IMG/VR virus record: IMGVR_UViG_3300046787_000327
Coordinates: 1 to 64,000 of that record
Origin: a virus
Direction: 5' to 3' (one strand)
DNA: 64,000 nucleotides
Both the position numbers and the translations under genes were made by a program. This document shows, piece after piece, positions 20,433 through 28,848 of the stretch. Under the pieces are notes generated by a model. It did no database searches, was not told the origin of the DNA, and was given only the letters and a program-made list of their open reading frames with translations. Position 1 is the first letter of the stretch, and each line of letters begins with the position of its first letter.

Positions 20433-22139
20433 ATGGCAACTAGAATGCAACAACGCAGAGGAACTGCAGCGCAATGGACTAGCGCAAACCCTATCCTGGC
20501 AGCAGGAGAAATCGGTTTTGAGTCAGATACCAGCAAGTTTAAGATTGGTGATGGAGTAAATCACTGGGCAGACCTGATCTACTACGCATCTGCAGAAGAA
20601 CTCTCTTCCCTTATTGATGGTGCACCAGACCTACTTAATACATTAAATGAACTAGCAGCAGCCATTGGAGATGACCCATCATTCCTTACAACTGTCGCTG
20701 ATAACCTTTCTGCTCACTCATCAGATACAACATCTGTACACGGAATTGCAAATACAGCACTTCTTGCCACACAGTCTGCCGTAGATAGTTCTATTGCTAC
20801 TGCTCAAGCAGCAATTGAATTAGCATATGCTGCAGCAATTTCTGAGCATAGCACAGACACCACAAATGTCCATGGTATTGCAGACACGGCTGACTTGGCA
20901 ACAAGTGGAGATATCGACGCACACAATACACAGACCACAAACGTACATGGAATTGCAGACACAGCAGCACTAGCACTGACATCAGATTTATCTGATCACT
21001 CAACTGCTACAGAAAATATTCATGGTATTGCAAATACGGCAGATCTTGCAACATTCCAAGATGTTCAAGATGCAATCGCAACTGCATCGACTGACCAATC
21101 AGCCTCAGCAGGTGTCGGTATTGACTGGAACACAGTTTCACAGGCTTTTGATATTGATAGCACAGTTGCAACTAAGACATATGCAGATGATTCAGTCTCT
21201 ACACATAACTCTGAGACAACGAACGTACACGGTATTGCAGACACTGCAGAGATTGCAACTAAGACATACGCAGACAGTGCAGTATCAACTCACAACTCTG
21301 ATACCACAAGTGTGCATGGCATTGCAGACACATCAGTTTTAGCAACAGATTCTGACGTACAAGATGCTAAGGACTATGCTGATTCACAAATTGATTCACA
21401 CGTAGCAGTTACTACAAATATTCATGGAATTGCAGATACATCAAAGGTTGTACTAAAAGATGCAACAGCAACAACACTTGATGGAAGCCTTACAGTTGAT
21501 GGAGACCTAATTGTAAATGGTACAACAACAACTGTTTCAGCACAAGATCTCGTCGTATCTGACCCACTGATCTACATTGGTGAAGGAAACACAGCAAATC
21601 TTGTTGACCTTGGTCTTGTATCATCATTTAATGATGGAACATACCAGCACTCAGGTATTGCTCGTGATTCCTCTGCTGGAAAGTGGAAGATCTTCAAGGG
21701 TGTAACTGATGAACCAACTACAACAATCAATTTTGCTCAGGGATCACTTGATGACCTAGCAGTAAATAATGTTGAAGTTTCTGGAGTAGTCTTTACAGAC
21801 GGAACACAAACAAAGGAAGGCGTTCCTTCACGTACACCAATCGTAAAGAAAACAGCCTCATACACACTTTCATCACTTGGTGAGAGAGACTCAGTAATTG
21901 AAGTTGAATCTTCATCAGCAACAACAGTTACGATTCCAGCAGAATCTTCTGTGAACTACCCAGTTGGAACATCTATAGATGTACTACAAACATCAACTGG
22001 TCAAGTTACAATTGCAGGAGCAGCAGGGGTTACAGTCAACTCAACACCTGGTCTAAAGTTAAGAACACGATGGTCTTCAGCAACTCTCTTTAAGCGAGCA
22101 GCAGACACATGGGTTGTTTACGGCGACTTAACAGCATAA
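20433..22139 (+). CDS. Tail fiber with Mtd-N-like start and HGIA repeats, 568 aa
   Basis: The first 50 residues (MQQRRGTAAQWTSANPILAA, GEIGFESDTSKFKIGDG) match the N-terminal domain named after Bordetella phage Mtd, a common virion-binding start. Residues about 93-337 hold seven His-containing units (H-x3-T-x3-HGIA-x-T). The C-terminal domain (about 468-568; TIPAESSVNYPVGTSI ... TWVVYGDLTA) matches residues 112-213 of the Hint fiber at 10062. Paired His residues along a trimeric shaft could bind metal ions. No variable-repeat signature was seen. Confidence 0.75.
   Translation: MATRMQQRRGTAAQWTSANPILAAGEIGFESDTSKFKIGDGVNHWADLIYYASAEELSSLIDGAPDLLNTLNELAAAIGDDPSFLTTVADNLSAHSSDTTSVHGIANTALLATQSAVDSSIATAQAAIELAYAAAISEHSTDTTNVHGIADTADLATSGDIDAHNTQTTNVHGIADTAALALTSDLSDHSTATENIHGIANTADLATFQDVQDAIATASTDQSASAGVGIDWNTVSQAFDIDSTVATKTYADDSVSTHNSETTNVHGIADTAEIATKTYADSAVSTHNSDTTSVHGIADTSVLATDSDVQDAKDYADSQIDSHVAVTTNIHGIADTSKVVLKDATATTLDGSLTVDGDLIVNGTTTTVSAQDLVVSDPLIYIGEGNTANLVDLGLVSSFNDGTYQHSGIARDSSAGKWKIFKGVTDEPTTTINFAQGSLDDLAVNNVEVSGVVFTDGTQTKEGVPSRTPIVKKTASYTLSSLGERDSVIEVESSSATTVTIPAESSVNYPVGTSIDVLQTSTGQVTIAGAAGVTVNSTPGLKLRTRWSSATLFKRAADTWVVYGDLTA
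20711..21445 (+). repeat. Seven HGIA-type fiber coding repeats
   Basis: Units ending VHGIADTA, VHGIANTA, IHGIANTA or IHGIADTS, each with an upstream His seven to nine residues before HGIA; unit spacing is irregular. Confidence 0.75.
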
Positions 22140-22169
22140 TAAAATTTAATAAGAAACTAGGAGATAAAC

Positions 22170-23438
22170 ATGGCAGCAGGTAAGAAATCAGGCAGAAAGT
22201 CCCAAGCGTCAAATGACTTCTTGGAACCATTAGCACCAACAGGTGTGACTGGAACAGATGTAGGAACAGGAAGAGCATTTGATAATGGTGCAGCAACTGT
22301 TACCTTCTCTTTACCAGCACTATCACCTGCTGCTACATCCTATACAGTAACAGCAAGCACAGGGCAAACAGCAACAGGATCATCTTCTCCTATTACAGTT
22401 ACTGGCTTGCCTTCTAACACATCTGTAACCTTTACAGTAACTGCAACTAATGCTGCAGGAACTTCTCAGGCCTCATCTGCTTCTTCAGCATTAACAGTAA
22501 CAACTGTTCCAGCAACACCTTCAGCACCAACTGCAACAGCAGGTGTTAATCAAGATACAGTTGCATGGACAGCACCATCAAATGGTGGGTCTGCTATTAC
22601 TGGATACACCTGGGCGTCATCAGACTCTAAGGGTGGATCAACTGCAGGAACTTCTGTTACAGTTTCACAGGAAGCAAATACTGCACAGACATATACAGTC
22701 TATGCAACAAATGCTAACGGAAACTCAGGAACATCGGCAGCATCTAACTCTGTTACGACAGTGCCACCGTTCTTCCCACCGTTCTTCCCACCTTACTTCC
22801 CTTACTTCCCTTACTTCCCGTTCTTCCCACCATTCTTCCCACCATCATTCCCATTCTTCCCACCGTTCTTCCCGTTCTTCCCACCATTCTTCCCACCGTT
22901 CTTCCCACCATCATTTCCGTACTTCCCGTACTTCATCCCTTGGTTTGGACCACCATGTGTAGAAGAGAACACACTGGTTGACACACCTAACGGACAGATT
23001 CCTGTAAAGAATCTTCAAGTTGGAGATGTAATTTGGTCAACACCAATCACTGAACTAGACGAGTCTGAGCCAGACTGGAACAAGTACGCTTGGTCCTCAA
23101 ACAGCCTAAATACAGGCAACTTGGTTGAGACAACTATTACAGCGATGGAGACTGTTGAGGAGTCAGATATCATCTGTTTCAATGGAAACACAGATATTCG
23201 AATTACCTTCACACAACCAATATTCGTAAAAACACTCAATAATCAGTACAAGATTAAAGAGGCCTACTACGTAGAAATTGGAGAGAGTTTGATAGTCGTA
23301 GACTCAACTGGTCAAAAGGTTGAAGTTCCTGTAACAGATATCGAACACTTCACAGACGAAGTAGTCAATGTATACCAGATTTCCTGTGAACCGTACGACT
23401 GGTTCTTTGTAAGTGGTATACTAGTACACAACAAGTAA
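22170..23438 (+). CDS. FN3 / FFPP-repeat protein with C-terminal Hint domain, 422 aa
   Basis: A Lys/Ser-rich start is followed by two FN3-like domains (about 22-112 and 115-198). Then comes a 64-residue stretch built almost only of Phe, Tyr and Pro (199-262; FFPP, YFPYFP units), and a Hint domain from C263 to N421 with a single terminal Lys. The linker PYFIPWFGPP and the Hint domain are close paralogues of those in the 676-aa fiber at 10062; both have TFTQP where a TxxH motif is expected, and both end VHN/IHN plus K. Likely a secreted or virion surface protein processed at FGPP|C. AGGAG ribosome site. Followed directly by the oxygenase operon. Confidence 0.8.
   Translation: MAAGKKSGRKSQASNDFLEPLAPTGVTGTDVGTGRAFDNGAATVTFSLPALSPAATSYTVTASTGQTATGSSSPITVTGLPSNTSVTFTVTATNAAGTSQASSASSALTVTTVPATPSAPTATAGVNQDTVAWTAPSNGGSAITGYTWASSDSKGGSTAGTSVTVSQEANTAQTYTVYATNANGNSGTSAASNSVTTVPPFFPPFFPPYFPYFPYFPFFPPFFPPSFPFFPPFFPFFPPFFPPFFPPSFPYFPYFIPWFGPPCVEENTLVDTPNGQIPVKNLQVGDVIWSTPITELDESEPDWNKYAWSSNSLNTGNLVETTITAMETVEESDIICFNGNTDIRITFTQPIFVKTLNNQYKIKEAYYVEIGESLIVVDSTGQKVEVPVTDIEHFTDEVVNVYQISCEPYDWFFVSGILVHNK
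22764..22955 (+). repeat. FFPP / YFPYFP aromatic-proline coding repeat
   Basis: Encodes residues 199-262. Units of ttcttcccacc and variants; only Phe, Tyr and Pro with a few Ser, Ile, Trp and Gly at the end. Low complexity, directly before the Hint Cys. Confidence 0.9.
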
Positions 23439-23460
23439 TCTAATAGAAAGCAGGGGGCAT

Positions 23461-24129
23461 ATGTCAGTCGAAACTAACGACGGTATGCTCCCTGCCTCTT
23501 CTATTGATAGGGAAATACTAATGCCAGGTTTAGTGGTATATAAAAATGTTATCCCTAATGGGCAAAAGGTTATAGATGATCTTGAGGGCGTTCTTGTCGA
23601 TGGAAGTAATTATAGATGGAGTCAGGCAACAGTTGGCAACAGGCAAAGAATGGTTGACTACAGAGATTGCCTAGATTTTAAATTTAAAAAATCCACTATT
23701 GTTGGAACAGATGAAAACTCTGAAACAGTCAAGGATTCTTGGCAATACCTATATGACAGAATGAACGCAGCAGTCGAAGATTATGTCAAACTCTATCCAA
23801 TGGAAAAGTTAGAGTATTGGGAATCTATTAATTTAATTAAGTATTATCCTGGTAATCACTTTCAGTCACATGCAGATGACGGGGCATCATATAAGTCTGT
23901 CGTGTCTTTAGTTGGATACCTAAACGATGACTATGAAGGTGGAGAACTGTCGTTTGATGCGTACAACATTAAGATAAAGCCACAGGCGGGAGATCTTGTT
24001 ATTTTCCCATCTAATTTTATGTTTATCCACAAGGCATGGCCAGTAGTTGAAGGCATTAAGTATTCTATAGTCACTATGCTAGACTACAGTGACAAGTTTC
24101 ATACACAGAGGTTTTATTATGGAAAGTAA
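23461..24129 (+). CDS. 2OG-Fe(II) dioxygenase (P4H-like, subgroup K), 222 aa
   Basis: Iron ligands H137, D139 (QSHADDG) and H190; core strand YLNDDYEGGELSF; K200 in GIKYSIVTMLDY at the 2-oxoglutarate position. It shares DYRDCLDFKFKK and the C-terminal TMLDYSDKFHT with the enzyme at 27454, and similar elements with that at 26726, so these three form one subgroup. First gene behind the second Hint protein; GGGGG lies before the ATG. Predicted cytoplasmic protein hydroxylase; substrate unknown. Confidence 0.85.
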   Translation: MSVETNDGMLPASSIDREILMPGLVVYKNVIPNGQKVIDDLEGVLVDGSNYRWSQATVGNRQRMVDYRDCLDFKFKKSTIVGTDENSETVKDSWQYLYDRMNAAVEDYVKLYPMEKLEYWESINLIKYYPGNHFQSHADDGASYKSVVSLVGYLNDDYEGGELSFDAYNIKIKPQAGDLVIFPSNFMFIHKAWPVVEGIKYSIVTMLDYSDKFHTQRFYYGK

Positions 24130-24664
24130 AGAATTAGCACTTGGAGTAAGACTATATAGCAATATAGATCTTCCATGTAAAGAAGAAGTCCTGAATTTAA
24201 ATTTTGCTGGTGCAAAAATGGAAGGGGTAATCAAGAATAACCAGTTTGAGGTAGATTATGAAAACCGTATAACATATTCTATAGATATCCCATATTTAAA
24301 TAAAGATGATAATAAGTTCACAGATATATTCAGAGAGACCTTTGATCCAGTAGAACGAGATTACATGTCTTTGATGAACATTGCCATGAGATCGCACAAT
24401 CCATACAAAATATTAAAGTATGAAGTTGGTGGAAAGTTTGAGAGCCATATAGACGATGGTGGTGGAAACTTTAGAAGAATGTCGACAGTGTATTACCTAA
24501 ATGATGACTATGAGGGCGGTGAGTTATGCTTTCCACAGTTTGGCATAGAGTTAAAGCCAAAGGCAGGAGATATGGTAATCTTCCCATCCTCATACGTTTA
24601 TTCTCATAGTGTAAATCCAGTCACATCTGGTAATAGGTTCTCAATAGCAAGTTGGCTAAAATGA
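24119..24664 (+). CDS. 2OG-Fe(II) dioxygenase (P4H-like), 181 aa
   Basis: Ligands H110, D112 (ESHIDDG), H163; R173 (GNRFSIASW) for 2-oxoglutarate; core YLNDDYEGGELCFP. Start at 24119 (MESKELALGV) overlaps the upstream gene by 11 bases; an upstream in-frame ATG at 24089 lies deep in that gene. Small enzyme without extra domains. Belongs to the Arg-type subgroup. Confidence 0.83.
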   Translation: MESKELALGVRLYSNIDLPCKEEVLNLNFAGAKMEGVIKNNQFEVDYENRITYSIDIPYLNKDDNKFTDIFRETFDPVERDYMSLMNIAMRSHNPYKILKYEVGGKFESHIDDGGGNFRRMSTVYYLNDDYEGGELCFPQFGIELKPKAGDMVIFPSSYVYSHSVNPVTSGNRFSIASWLK

Positions 24665-25152
24665 TTAAGGTTATAAGTACACCTGCTAACATAGAAGATC
24701 TAGTTAATATTAATGAAAAACTAGACAAAGTTCTCCCACTCAACAAGTTTGAAGATAATCCACATTGGTCAGATGATGCAATTAGCGCAGATCAGATTTA
24801 TAGAATTCAAAAATTTGTAGGTCGTGTTGTTGAGGAGACTGGTGTAATTTTGCAGGGGCAGGTAATAGATATGTTTGGTAATACAAATAAGGTGTTCCCA
24901 TATAACATACAACTTATTAAGATAGATAAGAATACATTTAGCACAGATGTCATAGTCGAAGATCAGATATGTCAAACAATTACCCCACTTAAAAATGAAT
25001 GCAAGACCTATGTTTTGATGAATGATTCAGGGTATGTAGAGGTGGAAGATCTTGTTCATGGAGATTATGCTATAGCAACATACTGGACTGAGTATAGAGA
25101 CATGAGATATAAGAATTGGTTTATTGGCAAGTATATGGTGAGATATGTATAA
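24661..25152 (+). CDS. Hypothetical protein within oxygenase operon, 163 aa
   Basis: ATG overlaps the preceding stop (ATGA), and its own end overlaps the next oxygenase by 8 bases, so it is cotranslated with the enzymes. No H-x-D or other known motif. N-terminal 65 residues are helical; the C-terminal part is beta-rich with GYVEVEDLVHGDYAIATYWT. Could be a partner or substrate carrier, or a virion protein. Not recognised. Confidence 0.6.
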   Translation: MIKVISTPANIEDLVNINEKLDKVLPLNKFEDNPHWSDDAISADQIYRIQKFVGRVVEETGVILQGQVIDMFGNTNKVFPYNIQLIKIDKNTFSTDVIVEDQICQTITPLKNECKTYVLMNDSGYVEVEDLVHGDYAIATYWTEYRDMRYKNWFIGKYMVRYV

Positions 25153-25924
25153 GAAGGACTTAGATTCTCCAAAGGTAAGGGTTGTAGAGAATTTCATCGA
25201 TGATGCTACATGTGATTATTTAATTAACTATGCACAGCAAGAGGATCTTTGGGATAACTTTAACGACACTATCAAGAGTTATGTTTTTAAAGACAAGGAA
25301 GAGTATATCTCAGCAGGTAAGCAGTGGAACAATAGAAGAATTGACATTAATGAGTTATATCTCCAGGGCATGGATAAGAGAAAGGGTTTCTTTGATGTTG
25401 TGCTACCACTACAGTACAAGATGCACGATGAGGTAGTAGATTTTCTTAAGCCAGACTTTGAACTTCACAGTGAACTGTGGGAGATTGTAAGATGGCAAAA
25501 AGGAAATCTGCAAGAGCCACACGTAGACCATATTGATCCAGACTTTGACCTTTCTTCCGTCAACCTTGACCTAGTTCCAGAAGAGTGTAAGTACTTTTTT
25601 GAAGAAAGAAATATTGAAAAATATAAAAGACTCTTTACAAACAAAGCCTTTACTTCTATTATTTATCTTAATGATGACTACGAGGGAGGCGAATTATATT
25701 TCCCACAGCATGATGGATTTAAGATAAAACCTAAAAAGGGAACGATGCTAATATTTAGCGGTACGATTGATAATATGCACGGAATCAAAGAAGTTACAGA
25801 TGGAACAAGATATACACATGTTACTTTCTGGTCCAACAACATTTCTAAATCAAGCAGAATTGCTTTTGATAAAAAGGTTAATCGTCTTGTTGTTGATGAT
25901 GAGCATAAGCCTCTTATAGATTAA
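25145..25924 (+). CDS. 2OG-Fe(II) dioxygenase (P4H-like), 259 aa
   Basis: Ligands H126, D128 (PHVDHID), H212 (NMHGIKEV), R222 (GTRYTHVTFW); core YLNDDYEGGELYFP. Longest oxygenase here: a long acidic insertion (residues about 130-168) separates the first ligand pair from the core strand, which could shape a dedicated substrate site. N-terminal helical domain as in P4H proteins. Confidence 0.85.
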   Translation: MYKKDLDSPKVRVVENFIDDATCDYLINYAQQEDLWDNFNDTIKSYVFKDKEEYISAGKQWNNRRIDINELYLQGMDKRKGFFDVVLPLQYKMHDEVVDFLKPDFELHSELWEIVRWQKGNLQEPHVDHIDPDFDLSSVNLDLVPEECKYFFEERNIEKYKRLFTNKAFTSIIYLNDDYEGGELYFPQHDGFKIKPKKGTMLIFSGTIDNMHGIKEVTDGTRYTHVTFWSNNISKSSRIAFDKKVNRLVVDDEHKPLID

Positions 25925-25931
25925 TCATTTA

Positions 25932-25940
25932 TGATATACT
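25932..25940 (+). promoter_or_regulatory. Extended -10 TGA-TATACT within oxygenase operon
   Basis: TATACT 25935-25940; short leader with AAGGGGAAAG before the ATG at 25959. Confidence 0.5.
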
Positions 25941-25958
25941 TGACTAAAAGGGGAAAGT

Positions 25959-26726
25959 ATGAATAACATTATTTCATTTATGTCTAATAGGCCTTGGCTC
26001 AAAAAGGATAGCAACTCTGTCCCAACCCCAATGATTAAAACAATGCCAGACTGGTACAGAGAAGCCGATAGATTTGCAAAGATGCCAAATGGTGAATTTT
26101 ACAAAGCACCAAAAGGTATATGTCCTTATCCAAAAGAAGGAACTACAGATGACTATGGCCTAATTCCCACATGGAAAGCATGTCCCTCAGTTTTTGATAT
26201 CATGGGGACAGGTTACTCACTAAACCTACCATGCGATATAGAGTTTATACAAAAAGATGATGGCACACTGGTGGTAAATATAGAAGATAAGCAGTATAAA
26301 GATTTTTGTACTCCAAGACCACCAATGGCACAATTTCAACACCCAATGGGTTACAACGAGCATCACTTTGCTTGGTTTATAGATTGGGCAATGAAAACTC
26401 CAGAAGGATATAGCAGTTTGATTACTCAACCGTTCAACAGGTTTGAATTACCATTCTTAAACACCTCTGGTATAATTGACACAGACAAGGTTCATCTAAT
26501 GGGATCCCTACCATTCTTTATTGTGAAGGGGTGGTCAGGAACTCTAAAGGCTGGAACAACTTTTGCACAGGTCTTGCCTTTTAAGAGAGAAGACTGGTCA
26601 TCAGAAGTTTCTATAGAAAACCCAATGAACATGTACACAAAGAACAAAGAGAATTCTGAAATTTATAGAGTCCCAGATGGAGGGGTTTATAAAAATACAG
26701 TATGGAGCAGAAGGAAGTATGAATAA
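25959..26726 (+). CDS. DUF6065-like protein, 255 aa
   Basis: Features include PTPMIKTMPDWYREADRF, a CPSVFDIMGTGYSLNLPCDIE segment, HPMGYNEHHFAWFIDWAMKT, GYSSLITQPFNRFELPF, and SGIIDTDKV ... GTTFAQVLPFKREDW. I recognise this layout as a phage/bacterial family I recall as DUF6065, of unknown biochemical role. A more diverged relative is encoded at 28127. Interleaved with dioxygenases and translationally coupled to the next one (TAATG), suggesting a shared pathway. Confidence 0.6.
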   Translation: MNNIISFMSNRPWLKKDSNSVPTPMIKTMPDWYREADRFAKMPNGEFYKAPKGICPYPKEGTTDDYGLIPTWKACPSVFDIMGTGYSLNLPCDIEFIQKDDGTLVVNIEDKQYKDFCTPRPPMAQFQHPMGYNEHHFAWFIDWAMKTPEGYSSLITQPFNRFELPFLNTSGIIDTDKVHLMGSLPFFIVKGWSGTLKAGTTFAQVLPFKREDWSSEVSIENPMNMYTKNKENSEIYRVPDGGVYKNTVWSRRKYE

Positions 26727-27454
26727 TGACAGAACATGATGAAAACTTAAATCACTGGTTTATCAAAGATAGATCAGAGACAGCATCAAACAGGCTAGCA
26801 CCACGACAGGTAGGCAAAGATATTGTGGTTGAAAATTTAGCCCTAGGTCTAAATGTATACCGTAATACTTTTACCTTAGATGATGCCAACAGGTATATAG
26901 ACACCCTTGAGTCAAATCTTTCTTCTGGTAAAAAGTATTCCTGGTCAGAGGCACAAGTAACCAATTCAACTACACCTATTAAAAAGGCAAGAGACTGTGT
27001 AGACTTTAGGTTTAAGCAAGAAAACCTAGGTCCAAGAGACGAAGCAAATGCCGAACTCCTTGACTTGCATGAAGAGATTTACCAAAAATTAAAGTTTTGC
27101 ATAGATGACTATGCACAATATTGGGGCATTAATGTTGTTTACTATGAAGCATTTAATTTTGTAAAGTATGAGGGCAAGGGGACACACTTTAACATCCATG
27201 CAGACCATGGCCCAGCATACAACTCTACTGTATCAGCAGTTATTTATATCAATGACGATTATGAAGGCGGGGACTTAAAATTCCCAAGACTAGATAATAT
27301 TGTGTATAAGCCAAGAGTTGGCGATATCGCTGTATTCCCATCAAACTATATCTATGAGCATGCATCTCTGCCCATGGAGTCAGGAACTAAGTATTGTGTT
27401 GTAGTAATGACAGATATTAATGAATTGAGTCATCAACAAGTTAGGGGCATCTAA
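26726..27454 (+). CDS. 2OG-Fe(II) dioxygenase (P4H-like, subgroup K), 242 aa
   Basis: Ligands H158, D160 (NIHADHG), H212 (YEHAS), K222; core YINDDYEGGDLKFP. Shares RDCVDFRFK and the PSNYIYEH ... GTKYCVVVMTD end with the enzymes at 23461 and 27454. An extra N-terminal 35 residues, charged, precede the fold. Coupled to both neighbours by TAATG. Confidence 0.85.
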   Translation: MTEHDENLNHWFIKDRSETASNRLAPRQVGKDIVVENLALGLNVYRNTFTLDDANRYIDTLESNLSSGKKYSWSEAQVTNSTTPIKKARDCVDFRFKQENLGPRDEANAELLDLHEEIYQKLKFCIDDYAQYWGINVVYYEAFNFVKYEGKGTHFNIHADHGPAYNSTVSAVIYINDDYEGGDLKFPRLDNIVYKPRVGDIAVFPSNYIYEHASLPMESGTKYCVVVMTDINELSHQQVRGI

Positions 27455-28125
27455 TGCAAACATGGACAGATAAGGTAGATTTTGGTAGCGGAATTATTTG
27501 CTACAAAGGGGTTGTAAAAAAGGAATTTGATGTAATCAATAGACTTGAAAAGAATCTTGGATCGGTTGCTGACTATAACTCATTATCACCAGAAGGCAAT
27601 CGTTATCATTGGCACCCAGCATATGTAGGGTATCAGCAATTAATGCCAGACTACAGAGACTGCGTTGACTTTAAGTTTAAGAAGACTGATATCGAGTTAG
27701 ATAGGAGCACTGTTTCTTTAGAGTTGCAGGATTTATGGCAAGACCTATATGATGCCAAGTTGCCAGCGGTAGAAGATTATTCTAGAATGTATAATATTAA
27801 TAATCTTCAGTATTGGGAAGCAATGAATTTTATTCGTTATGGAGAAGGTCAGCACTTCAAAGAGCACCATGACCATGGATTCTCCTATAACTGTACAGTT
27901 TCACTAGTTGCATATCCAAATGATGATTATGAAGGTGGCGAACTCTTCTTTAGACTTCAGGGACTGACAGTAAAGCCTGAAGCGGGAGACCTATTCGTGT
28001 TTCCTTCTAACTATATGTACCCTCATCAGGCTATGCCAGTTACTTCTGGGGTTAAGTATTCAATTGTTACCATGCTAGATTATAATAAGAAGTTTCATAC
28101 ACCAGAAATGTATATGGCTGACTAG
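27454..28125 (+). CDS. 2OG-Fe(II) dioxygenase (P4H-like, subgroup K), 223 aa
   Basis: Ligands H138, D140 (KEHHDHG), H191 (YPHQA), K201 (GVKYSIVTMLDY); core YPNDDYEGGELFF. Closest in the window to the enzyme at 23461, with DYRDCVDFKFKK and the same C terminus, indicating gene duplication. ATG overlaps the previous stop (TAATG). Confidence 0.85.
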   Translation: MQTWTDKVDFGSGIICYKGVVKKEFDVINRLEKNLGSVADYNSLSPEGNRYHWHPAYVGYQQLMPDYRDCVDFKFKKTDIELDRSTVSLELQDLWQDLYDAKLPAVEDYSRMYNINNLQYWEAMNFIRYGEGQHFKEHHDHGFSYNCTVSLVAYPNDDYEGGELFFRLQGLTVKPEAGDLFVFPSNYMYPHQAMPVTSGVKYSIVTMLDYNKKFHTPEMYMAD

Positions 28126-28126
28126 T

Positions 28127-28846
28127 ATGATAAACATTAGAGTTGAAAAAACACCAGGCTCAACATTTAAGATTGAGCCAATGTCAATTAAAAGAGATTG
28201 GATGGATTTAACTCCTGAAAATCATGCATACAGATGTTTTCCAGTAACACAGTCAAATGTAATTGGCTGGAGCCTTTCTTCTACTAGCGATATTGTTTTC
28301 AGGTGGGACGGGGTAAATGATTCAAGTCCAAACCATGTTGAAATCTTTAGTCCACAAGAAGGTTCTTATAGTGGTAGAGGGCAATCATCTGTAAGCCTAG
28401 ATACTGGCCTAATTTTTAAAACAGAAAGTGATACCAGTATTTGGACTATAAACCCAGTAAATTATTTTAGCGATGATTTCGAGACAATCTCTAGTTTAAT
28501 TAGTACATCGTTTTATGGTAATCCTTTGCCACTCGCTATTAAAGCAAAAAGATCACAAGAACTTGTAACAATCAAAGCAGGAACTCCTCTTGCAACAATC
28601 ATTCCAATCTCACTAACAAATCTGAATAATAGTACTATTGAAATAGTAAGGTATCAGGACTTTGATGGGAAAAGACAAGAAGATAGCAGGGCCTATGGAG
28701 ACGCAGCACAAGCAGTAAATGCATCAGGACAGTGGACAGACTGGTATAGAAATGCTGTGAATGAAAAAAATGAGTCACTCGGCTCTCATGAAGTTAAGGC
28801 TCTTAAACTTGAAGTAAACGATACAACGAATGGTGATATAATATAA
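28127..28846 (+). CDS. DUF6065-like protein, diverged, 239 aa
   Basis: HAYRCFPVTQSNVIGWSLSS, FRWDGVNDSSPNH, then SIWTINPVNYFSDDFETISS, and a late ITIKAGTPLATIIPIS-type strand (VTIKAGTPLATII). The order parallels the 255-aa protein at 25959: a Pro-rich start, a central aromatic strand, then the K-A-G-T-x3-x2-P motif. It is likely a distant paralogue. Role unknown; cotranscribed with the oxygenases. Confidence 0.5.
   Translation: MINIRVEKTPGSTFKIEPMSIKRDWMDLTPENHAYRCFPVTQSNVIGWSLSSTSDIVFRWDGVNDSSPNHVEIFSPQEGSYSGRGQSSVSLDTGLIFKTESDTSIWTINPVNYFSDDFETISSLISTSFYGNPLPLAIKAKRSQELVTIKAGTPLATIIPISLTNLNNSTIEIVRYQDFDGKRQEDSRAYGDAAQAVNASGQWTDWYRNAVNEKNESLGSHEVKALKLEVNDTTNGDII
28834..28842 (+). promoter_or_regulatory. 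Extended -10 TGA-TATAAT, leaderless arrangement
   Basis: TATAAT 28837-28842 overlaps the end of the preceding gene; 6 nt to the ATG at 28849. Confidence 0.6.
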
Positions 28847-28848
28847 AT

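Noticed and set aside
20433-22139. Diversity-generating retroelement target because of the Mtd-like N terminus
   Set aside because: No reverse transcriptase, template repeat or variable region with adenine-biased codons is visible; the Mtd-like part is only the common docking domain.
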